A stretch of DNA of 64,000 bases from the NCBI GenBank assembly GCA_947589185.1, contig CANQCK010000001.1, positions 62,001 to 126,000 on the forward strand. The letters run 5' to 3'. The translations under genes were made by a program, and so were the position numbers. Shown piece by piece: positions 1 to 7,895 of this stretch (the first letter of the stretch is position 1; each line of letters opens with the position of its first letter). The notes beneath the pieces were generated by a model. The model did not search any database and was not told where the DNA came from. It saw nothing but the letters and a program-made list of their open reading frames with translations. Source of the stretch: an uncultured Clostridia bacterium (lineage in GTDB: Bacteria > Bacillota > Clostridia > Oscillospirales > Ruminococcaceae).

Positions 1-471
1 ATATTGTTTTTTCTTCTTTGCAGGAAATAAGAAAAATATAAAAGCTATACTAAAAATAACTGATAAAATTAGTATTATAAGTTTAAATAAGCTATGTTTG
101 AAATAAACAAAAATTTCGTATAAAATATTCAGATCGGCAAAAAACAAAATTCCAACCGCTGCGGCACAAATTGCAGAAATCAAAACTGCTCCCGCTGCGG
201 CGTCTTTTGAAATCTCAGCATACTTGTTATAAGATTTTGAAGTCATATCAACAGCAGACTCAACAGCCGTGTTGACTAATTCAGAAACAATGACCATAGC
301 TATAACTAAAAATAAGATTGCATATTCAATTTTGCTGAAATCGTAAAATTTTGAAAACCAAAGTACATATGCCGAAACGACAATATGAAATCTCATATTA
401 CGCTCGTTTAATATTGCTGAAAAGATTCCTTTAAAGGCATATATAAAGCTTTTTATAAAACTTTTGAACAT
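1..471 (-). CDS. dgkA: Prokaryotic diacylglycerol/undecaprenol kinase (partial; runs off the window start)
   Basis: Open minus frame from ATG at 471 to the window edge with no stop; translation contains the DgkA signature SELVNTAVESAVDMTSKSYNKYAEISKDAAAGAVLI. Not in the ORF track because it is truncated. Confidence 0.88.
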   Translation of the reverse strand, partial: MFKSFIKSFIYAFKGIFSAILNERNMRFHIVVSAYVLWFSKFYDFSKIEYAILFLVIAMVIVSELVNTAVESAVDMTSKSYNKYAEISKDAAAGAVLISAICAAAVGILFFADLNILYEIFVYFKHSLFKLIILILSVIFSIAFIFFLFPAKKKKQY

Positions 472-472
472 A

Positions 473-970
473 TTATTCAGTTATATAAGAGCTTTGTCTA
501 GAAATTCCCAGATTATCAAGTATCTGTTCTTCTGTTTCACGCATATTTCTTGCCTCTACTCCGCCATGTTCGTGATCGTAACCCAATAGATGAAGCATTG
601 AATGTACAGTTAGAAAGCCTATTTCACGTTCAAGTGAGTGACCATACAGTTTAGCTTGTTTTAAAGCCGTCTGAATAGAAATTACAATATCGCCAAGCAT
701 ATATGCACCCGTTTCATTATTGAAATCGTAGACACCGTTCTCACCAAGAGGAAAAGATAAAACGTCGGTTACCTTATCAATATTTCTGTATTCGTTATTC
801 AGCCTACGTATTTCGTCATTGTTTACAAATGTAACGCTGACCTCTGCATCGTCCGTAAATTTTTCATTATCCAAAACTGCATTACAGCTTCTTCTGATAA
901 GAAGTCTCATTCCAACGGGTATTTTTACGTCCTTTTGATTATTTGTTATTAAAACCTTTGTTTTTCCCAT
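473..970 (-). CDS. ybeY: Endoribonuclease YbeY (rRNA maturation factor)
   Basis: HSMLHLLGYDHEH zinc motif; start moved to the MGKTKVL ATG, preceded by AGAAAGGAAAT SD. Confidence 0.93.
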   Translation of the reverse strand: MGKTKVLITNNQKDVKIPVGMRLLIRRSCNAVLDNEKFTDDAEVSVTFVNNDEIRRLNNEYRNIDKVTDVLSFPLGENGVYDFNNETGAYMLGDIVISIQTALKQAKLYGHSLEREIGFLTVHSMLHLLGYDHEHGGVEARNMRETEEQILDNLGISRQSSYITE

Positions 971-1940
971 TATTTTTATTTCCTTTCTTGTCGTTATTAA
1001 ATTTTTCATATGCCTTAATAATATCCTGTACTAATCTATGCCTTACAACGTCACTCTCGTTAAAGGTGTTAATAAAAATATCATCAACATTCTTTAAGAC
1101 TTTGGCAGCCTGAATAAGTCCTGATTTTGTAGAGTCAGGAAGGTCAATTTGGGTTATGTCACCAGTTATAACTATCTTACTATTAAATCCAAGACGTGTC
1201 AAAAACATTTTCATCTGCTCGGGAGTAGTGTTTTGTGCTTCATCAAGAATGATAAATGCGTCATCTAAGGTTCTTCCACGCATATATGCCAACGGTGCAA
1301 CCTCAATACATCCTCGCTCATGTTGCTTTGCAAAGGTGTCAGGACCAAGCATCTCAAACAGTGCGTCATAGAGAGGTCTCAAATACGGATCTACCTTATC
1401 CTGCAAATCGCCCGGAAGAAATCCTAACTTCTCCCCTGCCTCAACTGCCGGTCGTGTAAGAATTATTTTGTTTACCTCGTGGTTTCTGAATGCCTTTACC
1501 GCCATTGCAACTGCCAGATATGTTTTTCCGGTTCCCGCAGGACCTATTCCGATTACTATTGTGTTGTCATTGATAGCGTCAACGTATCTCTTTTGCCCAA
1601 GAGTTTTAGGTTTGACAATTTTACCGCTTGTTGTAACGCAAATGCCGTCGTCGTTTAATTTGGTAAGCTCTTTCTGAGCTCCCTCTTTAACAAGAGAAAA
1701 TACATATCTTATACTTTGTTCGTTTATTTGATCCCCTTTATTAGCAAGAAGTATCAAGGATTCAATTGCCTGCCCTGCTTTGCGAACATTCTCCTCATCG
1801 CCGGTTATTTTAATATCAGTACCCCTGCTTAATATCACTACATTATACTGTTTTTGAATCAAATTAACATTTTCGTCAAAGCTTCCGAAAATATTTAAAA
1901 TTGAATCAATTGAATCAACATTTACAATTTTTTCAACCAT
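939..1940 (-). CDS. phoH: PhoH family ATPase (YbeZ-like)
   Basis: GIGPAGTGKTYLAVA Walker A, ILDEAQN Walker B; next to ybeY. Confidence 0.94.
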   Translation of the reverse strand: MVEKIVNVDSIDSILNIFGSFDENVNLIQKQYNVVILSRGTDIKITGDEENVRKAGQAIESLILLANKGDQINEQSIRYVFSLVKEGAQKELTKLNDDGICVTTSGKIVKPKTLGQKRYVDAINDNTIVIGIGPAGTGKTYLAVAMAVKAFRNHEVNKIILTRPAVEAGEKLGFLPGDLQDKVDPYLRPLYDALFEMLGPDTFAKQHERGCIEVAPLAYMRGRTLDDAFIILDEAQNTTPEQMKMFLTRLGFNSKIVITGDITQIDLPDSTKSGLIQAAKVLKNVDDIFINTFNESDVVRHRLVQDIIKAYEKFNNDKKGNKNNGKNKGFNNK

Positions 1941-2015
1941 TTATTCACCCTGCCACGTAAAAATTTTAAATTCCTGTTAATCAAAGCATAAAAACGTCAC
2001 TCTTATTTTACTGTG

Positions 2016-2065
2016 AATTTACTTTTTAAAGTAAATTAGTATAACAGTTTTATTCCTGCTTTCAA
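2016..2065 (-). promoter_or_regulatory. Putative sigma-A promoter of phoH-ybeY-dgkA with abutting palindrome (candidate operator)
   Basis: Minus strand TTGAAA (2060-2065), 16-nt spacer, TATACT (2038-2043), followed directly by AATTTACTTT-TT-AAAGTAAATT (2016-2037). Confidence 0.6.
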
Positions 2066-2108
2066 AATTATTATACCATAATTTTTATAAAAAATAAAGT
2101 AATTTTAT

Positions 2109-3299
2109 TCATTTTGTCAATAATTCCTTTTCAACGGCAATATTTCCGTTCAATTTATATTTGACAGTCATTTTTACTCCCTTTTTTGTTACCCTTGTCT
2201 TAACTTTTTTGTTAATGATTTTTTTATCCTTTAAAAAGTTTTTTTCATATAATTTAATTTTTCTCCTTAGCTTTCTCTTTGCCTGTTTTTTTGTCAGCTT
2301 AACTTTTTCAAAATAATACTTGTCATAGGTTTTCTTTGATATTCCAATCGGTAACTTAAATCCAAGAAAAGAAAAATTTTTTCTGTTATCCTTCAGAATA
2401 TAATTCCCTGTTACTTTTTTGCCTACTGAAATTGGAATTTCCAAATCAAATATAGTAAAATATTTTCTTGTTTTATCGCTGTCTATAATAATTTCTTTCT
2501 CATCCATAAATTTTTGTTCAAATGTGATTTTTTCGTCGTAGTCTGCATATATTTCACCTTTAGAATGGAAAAGCATCATTTTAGCTTTATCCTTTTGACT
2601 CTCGTCAACTGACTCTGCTCTGTATTTTCCCGCTACCAGAACATCGCCTTTTTTTACTTTATTTCCAACAACCTTTCTTAACTTCCCTATATACACATTA
2701 ACATCTGTTATCACTCCGCTGTGACTTGCAATCAAATTTGTAACAGGTCTTATTTTATCCATTTCAGGTTCCTTTGTTTTTTCAAGAACGTCAACAACTA
2801 AATTTGCACCGCTGTTTCTAATAGTTATCCATGCAAAATTATTAGAATTCAGCATCATATAGCTTTCAGCTTTTGAAAAATCAATATTGGGTATAAATCT
2901 GCCTACTTTAATGTTCTGCTGTTTGAGCAGAGCCATTATTTCAGAATTTAATTCACTGTTTCCGCCAGTGATCTCAATTTTCAGAACAATATTTGAACAA
3001 ATGAAAATTAAAATCAGAGATATAATTATACCTGCAAATATTCCGTACCGCAGTCTGTATCTGTACAGCTTTGGCAATATACCTTTTGATTTTATTGATA
3101 CTATATCGCAGTCTTTATTTTTGCATATTTCTTTTATTATATTTAGCCTTAAAAATGAAACACAAACGCTCATTTCGCCTTTTTTTGATGTAATTCTTTT
3201 TATCGGGATATTACGCTTTGAAAATTCATTTGCAAGACCTGTAGGATTATCGCTTTTTATTTTGATTTCAGATTTTCCTATCAAAAAATTAAGTGCCAC
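2109..3299 (-). CDS. yqfD: Sporulation protein YqfD
   Basis: YqfD-like architecture (single TM, IEITGGNSELNSEIMALLKQQNIKVG domain) and adjacency to yqfC and phoH. Confidence 0.88.
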   Translation of the reverse strand: MALNFLIGKSEIKIKSDNPTGLANEFSKRNIPIKRITSKKGEMSVCVSFLRLNIIKEICKNKDCDIVSIKSKGILPKLYRYRLRYGIFAGIIISLILIFICSNIVLKIEITGGNSELNSEIMALLKQQNIKVGRFIPNIDFSKAESYMMLNSNNFAWITIRNSGANLVVDVLEKTKEPEMDKIRPVTNLIASHSGVITDVNVYIGKLRKVVGNKVKKGDVLVAGKYRAESVDESQKDKAKMMLFHSKGEIYADYDEKITFEQKFMDEKEIIIDSDKTRKYFTIFDLEIPISVGKKVTGNYILKDNRKNFSFLGFKLPIGISKKTYDKYYFEKVKLTKKQAKRKLRRKIKLYEKNFLKDKKIINKKVKTRVTKKGVKMTVKYKLNGNIAVEKELLTK

Positions 3300-3318
3300 T
3301 ATTATTCTCTCCTAAAAA

Positions 3319-3591
3319 TCATTTAGACGTTTTACTCTTTTTCTCGTCTATCTCAATTCTGTCAATGTTACCTGTTATTTCAGCATACCCAGATGAATAA
3401 GATGTAAGTATCAGCTCATTTCCCCAGATACTTATTCTGCTGTCGCAGGTTTTAATTATAATTAATGCGTCGTTACATTCTAAGATTTTTCTGAAACTCT
3501 CTATTACAACCTTTTTCGTTCCGTAAATATTTATATTGGACGCTGTTCCTGTTATCTCGCCTAGAAAATTGTTTAGCTTTAAGTCTTTCAT
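3319..3591 (-). CDS. yqfC: YabP/YqfC family sporulation protein
   Basis: Short beta-rich protein (IYGTKKVVIESFRKILECNDALIIIKT); start at MKDLKLN; synteny with yqfD. Confidence 0.82.
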   Translation of the reverse strand: MKDLKLNNFLGEITGTASNINIYGTKKVVIESFRKILECNDALIIIKTCDSRISIWGNELILTSYSSGYAEITGNIDRIEIDEKKSKTSK

Positions 3592-3720
3592 TGATCTACT
3601 CCGTTCTGCTATAAAAATACTAAGTATCAAACTAATTAATTATATTATTATTTTGATTGACATATACATTTATTAGCTTAAAAACATGTACACTCCAAAT
3701 GCTTAAGGAGCATTCACTTT

Positions 3721-4764
3721 ATGAAAAAATTAAAAAATACTGTAATATATATCTCAATTATTGCTTTTGGTATTCTTTCAATTGCAATGTCTGCTCAGGT
3801 TTCAAAAGAGATTTCTTCCGCACTGAACAGATGCTTGTTTATCATTATTCCGTCGCTGTTTTCATTTATGGTGTTTTCCGATCTTATTTTAAAATCAGGA
3901 TGCTACAGAATTATCTGCAAGCCGTTTTCTTTAATATCAAAATACATTTTTAAAATGGACAGCGACCTTTTCTTTGTATTTTTATTGGGGAATATATGCG
4001 GCTATCCGATAGGCTTTAAACTGCTAAATAATCTGTACTCTCAGGGTAAAGTAAACAAACTCACAGCAGAAATAATGTCATGCTATTGTTTTGCTTCTGG
4101 ACCTTCATTTGTAATAGGATTAGTCGGCATTACAATGTTTTCATCAAAGACAATCGGCTTTATTATTTGTATTTCAAACTTCTTATCAAATTGTATTATT
4201 GCAATAGTTTTAAATCGCACTGTTGAAATGCCAAAAATAAAAGAAACATCGAACGATAAGTCAAGAGCATCGATAGTTGACTCTGTTAAAAGTGCATCAA
4301 TGAATATGTTTATGATTTGCTCTATGATAATTATGTTTGCGTCAATTGTCGGAATATTAAAGGGCTTAAATTTTTTCAGTTTAGTTAAATTTGATGTGCT
4401 TCCCCTGCTGGAAGTAACCTATGTTGTCGATATGTATGTTAGTACTGATTTGATTCCTATTATATCGGCATTTATTTCATTCGGAGGAGTTTGCGTTTTA
4501 TTTCAGCTAAAATCGCTTTCTGAGGGAGTACCGCTTAAATACCTTATACTTTCGAGAATACCTGCTGTATTTCTCTCCGCTGCCTTTACCAGAATAATAA
4601 CAGCAGTATTTAATATAAATTATCAGGCAAGTGCAGTTCAAACATACATAAGCGGTAAAGCTATAGGATTTACTGACGCTAAGAGCTGTCTTCCTGCTAT
4701 ACTTATGGTTATAATGATGTTTATACTTATCTTTACAAAAGAAAAGAACCCACTTAAAAAGTAG
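3721..4764 (+). CDS. ylbJ: Sporulation integral membrane protein YlbJ-like (nucleoside-recognition/Gate domain)
   Basis: Multi-TM, LLGNICGYPIGFKLLNNLYSQGKV and CFASGPSFVIGLVG motifs. Confidence 0.82.
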   Translation: MKKLKNTVIYISIIAFGILSIAMSAQVSKEISSALNRCLFIIIPSLFSFMVFSDLILKSGCYRIICKPFSLISKYIFKMDSDLFFVFLLGNICGYPIGFKLLNNLYSQGKVNKLTAEIMSCYCFASGPSFVIGLVGITMFSSKTIGFIICISNFLSNCIIAIVLNRTVEMPKIKETSNDKSRASIVDSVKSASMNMFMICSMIIMFASIVGILKGLNFFSLVKFDVLPLLEVTYVVDMYVSTDLIPIISAFISFGGVCVLFQLKSLSEGVPLKYLILSRIPAVFLSAAFTRIITAVFNINYQASAVQTYISGKAIGFTDAKSCLPAILMVIMMFILIFTKEKNPLKK

Positions 4765-4769
4765 GTTCT
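4745..4769 (+). terminator. Hairpin overlapping the ylbJ stop codon
   Basis: AGAACC-C-ACTT-AAA-AAGT-A-GGTTCT. Confidence 0.5.
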
Positions 4770-4805
4770 AGGTTGTTGGTTATTTTAATACAAACAAAAT
4801 CCCTA

Positions 4806-4833
4806 TCTACCACCACATCGACGGTGGGGAGTT
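4806..4833. repeat. 28-nt hairpin repeat, copy A
   Basis: tctaccaccacatcgacggtggggagtt, identical to 6388-6415; CCACC/GGTGG stem. Confidence 0.9.
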
Positions 4834-4846
4834 CTTTTGTGTTTGT

Positions 4847-5674
4847 TCATTTTGATAAACGGGAAGTTGTAAAATAATCTATTATAAATAGCGTAATGGC
4901 AATCATGGTGATAATCGCAAATGACAATAAATCCCATATATCAAAAGGCGAAGTAGAAAGATTTTTTGCAAGACTAATATTTATTATGCATAAGGGTATT
5001 GTTAACAATAAAGAAATAGCAACTGCGATTATTTTTCTCCTCTTTAATTTTCTAAAAATAAGATAGACACACCAAAGATAAGCAATTGAATAGAGGGACA
5101 TTCTAATTCCGATTGGCATAATCAGATGATTTCCAACGATTATACTCATTACATACAGGAACGGAATGATTAAAACACTAAAGATAACCAAAGAGCAGAG
5201 TATTCCTTTGTTTCCGTATTTTACAAACGGTACAAATACTAACCACACAAAAATAATTGCAGTAATTGGATATAGCGACCAGGAAAACGTTCCCGATATT
5301 GCTATATCGCAAATAGAGCAAACAATGATGCCAAGTAACAGCAATACCGAAAATGATACGGCAAATATATTTTGGAACGATACCATTTTTGATTTTGCGG
5401 ATTTCTCCGCATAAACTAACGCATTGTCGATGTTTTTCTCTACTTCCTTAGAGGTAACAGATTGACTCCTTTGACCATTGAGCAACTCGCCTGTTGTTAC
5501 TCCGAGGATATCGGCAACCGAAGTTAGAAGCGTAATATCGGGGCAACTTAATCCTCTCTCCCATTTTGAAACCGCTTTATCGGTAATATGTAATTGAGCT
5601 GCTAAATCTTTTTGTGTCAACTTCTGATCTTTTCGCAATTCGGCAATGAATTGTCCTATTTTGATTTCGTTCAT
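4847..5674 (-). CDS. XRE-family HTH regulator with C-terminal multi-TM domain
   Basis: IGQFIAELRKDQKLTQKDLAAQLHITDKAVSKWERGLSCPDI HTH followed by several hydrophobic helices; SD GGGAGG before MNEIKIG. Confidence 0.85.
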   Translation of the reverse strand: MNEIKIGQFIAELRKDQKLTQKDLAAQLHITDKAVSKWERGLSCPDITLLTSVADILGVTTGELLNGQRSQSVTSKEVEKNIDNALVYAEKSAKSKMVSFQNIFAVSFSVLLLLGIIVCSICDIAISGTFSWSLYPITAIIFVWLVFVPFVKYGNKGILCSLVIFSVLIIPFLYVMSIIVGNHLIMPIGIRMSLYSIAYLWCVYLIFRKLKRRKIIAVAISLLLTIPLCIINISLAKNLSTSPFDIWDLLSFAIITMIAITLFIIDYFTTSRLSK

Positions 5675-6023
5675 AGCATTGATTTCCTCCCTGAATATCA
5701 GGCTGATTACAATTGCATTATATATTAGTTTTATCTGAGCTACAACCAACCAACGGTTTAATCTGGTACAGTAAACTAAGGGTAGAGTCTATAATAATTC
5801 TGCTTGTATCACTTGGTTGTCCGCTTGCATCTAAAAATATACGCCAAAAATGTGAAGAAATCTACCGCTATTAACCCGGCACAGATTTTACACCGCAAGC
5901 GGAAAATTACACCGCAAAGGTGCACTTTTCAATTATTCCCCGCCTTTGTATCAACCTCCGAAAAATTATCTCTATGTTTTTAGCGATTTTGATACAAACA
6001 GAAAAATGCTAACTCCTCACTTT

Positions 6024-6371
6024 TTATGCTAAAGAATTTTTATTTGCCTTTTTCTTCTTTTTGGGTTTTGATTCGGGTAACTCGTCATACATTGACATAA
6101 ACAGATTTGTTAAAAACTCTCTATTATCAACGTTATCAACTCGAAGTAATTTTTTTCTGCCGCCTTCAATTATTGCATCATATTCAGCCTCAGGCAGCAT
6201 TTTTATTGCCGATGGAACAGGTTTAACCAAAAAACGTCCGTCACAAATATAAGCGGCAACCTTACCGTGGTAATATATTAAGTATTCACCCATCATCATA
6301 CGGTACGATATTCCGTCAAGAGAGGACAACTGCTCTAATAAAAAGCTCAAATATTCCTTACTTGTTGACAT
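6024..6371 (-). CDS. TfoX/Sxy N-terminal domain family protein
   Basis: ISYRMMMGEYLIYYHGKVAAYICDGRFLVKPVPSA... typical TfoX_N; Lys-rich tail; SD GGAGG. Confidence 0.78.
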   Translation of the reverse strand: MSTSKEYLSFLLEQLSSLDGISYRMMMGEYLIYYHGKVAAYICDGRFLVKPVPSAIKMLPEAEYDAIIEGGRKKLLRVDNVDNREFLTNLFMSMYDELPESKPKKKKKANKNSLA

Positions 6372-6387
6372 ACATTATTCCTCCAAC

Positions 6388-6415
6388 TCTACCACCACAT
6401 CGACGGTGGGGAGTT
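6388..6415. repeat. 28-nt hairpin repeat, copy B
   Basis: Identical to 4806-4833, same orientation; similarity decays out to about 6440. Confidence 0.9.
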
Positions 6416-6451
6416 TTTCTGTTAGCTTATTTCGATAAACTGAAATTTGGT

Positions 6452-6922
6452 TTAATCCTTTTTGTAAAATACCAGCGTCAGCTTGTCGTTAATTGACGTT
6501 GTTTTCCCTGTCTGACGATATCCCATTTTTTCATACAAATGACAGTTTCCAGATTCCTGCAATATGGTATCTAACTCCCAGTTTGAATTACCATGTATTC
6601 TCTCTGCTTCCAAAATCGCTTTCTGTGCTATGCCCTTGTTCCGATAGGGCGGCATTATGAAAATGGGAGATATCCTTTTCGATTTATTCGGTTCTTTCAT
6701 ATCAATTACCCTGATAGCACCCACAACAGTATCTTCTACTTGAATGAAGTAGTAATACGTAAAGGGCTGTTTCAGCCGTTCAATCATTTTATCTAACGAC
6801 TCAATGGCTGGGCTTGTATCCGTATCTTGATACTTATTATACATCTCCATAAAAGCCTCGACCTGCATTTGCCAAAGGTGTTCAGCATCTTTCACGTCGG
6901 AACGAATTAACTTTAAATCCAT
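6452..6922 (-). CDS. GNAT family N-acetyltransferase
   Basis: PIFIMPPYRNKGIAQKAILEAE (acetyl-CoA loop) and LYEKMGYRQTGKT. Confidence 0.85.
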   Translation of the reverse strand: MDLKLIRSDVKDAEHLWQMQVEAFMEMYNKYQDTDTSPAIESLDKMIERLKQPFTYYYFIQVEDTVVGAIRVIDMKEPNKSKRISPIFIMPPYRNKGIAQKAILEAERIHGNSNWELDTILQESGNCHLYEKMGYRQTGKTTSINDKLTLVFYKKD

Positions 6923-6958
6923 ATTTACCACTTTCTAAAATAGTGTTTTCAGCAAACA

Positions 6959-7879
6959 TCACACAGAAGATTCAAACTCTCGCAGAAACAGCATATTATC
7001 AATGGTAATAGTAGATTTACACCAGTTTTCTGCTATATACCACTCCTTGTAGTTGCTCCATTGCCATGGTACATAGAACGAGCCGTCATCAAGCTGAGTG
7101 TTTTTAATATAATCGCACTCAGCACGGCATAGTTCTTCCAGACCCTCATTGTAAAATCTGCAATTTCGTGAAGTAATAAATGTTGACGGTCTTGGAATAT
7201 ATTCGACCCAACGTGAAATATCTCGACAGATACTTTTGTCAACAATTTCATTAAGTTTTGACAAAAACGCTGCATCATCAAAAGGCATTGCACCGGCATC
7301 TTTGCAGTCATCATACATAGTGATAAAGCACCTTGCAATATGCTGCTCTATCGGAGCATCTTTTATAAACCATTCCGCGGCTTCTTTAACGATTTGAAGC
7401 CCTTTTTCATAAAGAGCACTTCCCTTTTTTGCGTATCTTACAATAGATCCTGCAAGTGCCGCAGTCGGGTTGTATTGAAATAGGCTGCCGTTTTCGGTAT
7501 ACTTCCACCAAAACGCACATGGGTAGTCGTTGCTTGACGGAACTGTATTCATCCACTGATTGTGGGATTCATCAAAACCGCCACCGCTTTCGAGATAGCG
7601 TAAGATTCCTTGAATGATAGGATGTTCCGGCTCAATTTCGCCAATCTCACGGATATACTCAGTCGCTTTCCAGACTCCCATTGGCAACGAGTTTGGGTTG
7701 AAGTTGTCGGCTTCTATCCCATAACCAAAGCCGCCATCAGGATTCTGATAGGCAGACAATGCGGTCAGCACATCTTCACGGGAACCATTTTCAAAGTGAT
7801 ACTTAAAAATCGCCAAATCTACAGGTCTGGCATTGCGGTAGATAAATCTACGGGCTTTTTCAAAAGTTATGTTTTTCAT
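6959..7879 (-). CDS. Squalene-cyclase/prenyltransferase-like alpha/alpha-barrel protein of unknown function
   Basis: Repeats such as YQNPDGGFGYG, LESGGGFDES and QLDDGSFYVPW resemble QW motifs; SD AAAGGAG before MKNITFEKARRF. Confidence 0.6.
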   Translation of the reverse strand: MKNITFEKARRFIYRNARPVDLAIFKYHFENGSREDVLTALSAYQNPDGGFGYGIEADNFNPNSLPMGVWKATEYIREIGEIEPEHPIIQGILRYLESGGGFDESHNQWMNTVPSSNDYPCAFWWKYTENGSLFQYNPTAALAGSIVRYAKKGSALYEKGLQIVKEAAEWFIKDAPIEQHIARCFITMYDDCKDAGAMPFDDAAFLSKLNEIVDKSICRDISRWVEYIPRPSTFITSRNCRFYNEGLEELCRAECDYIKNTQLDDGSFYVPWQWSNYKEWYIAENWCKSTITIDNMLFLREFESSV

Positions 7880-7895
7880 ATTCCATTCTCCTTTG

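Noticed and set aside
1156-1677. Plus-strand ORFs (1156-1371, 1256-1459, 1468-1677) antisense to phoH
   Set aside because: They lie wholly inside a clearly coding minus-strand gene, have no family-like sequence, and look like codon-bias shadows. The same applies to most other antisense ORFs in the track (for example 2887-3315, 14418-14810, 28004-28693, 30006-30488, 41733-42131).
4806-4860. Integron attC-like interpretation of the repeated hairpin
   Set aside because: I looked for RYYYAAC/GTTRRRY core sites; the nearest matches (AGCTAAC/GTTAGCT in copy B only) have mismatches and are absent from copy A. No integrase is visible in the window.
7033-7338. Minus ORF 101 aa inside the cyclase-like gene
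   Set aside because: Alternative frame fully contained in the well-supported ORF 6959-7879; no SD or recognisable motif.
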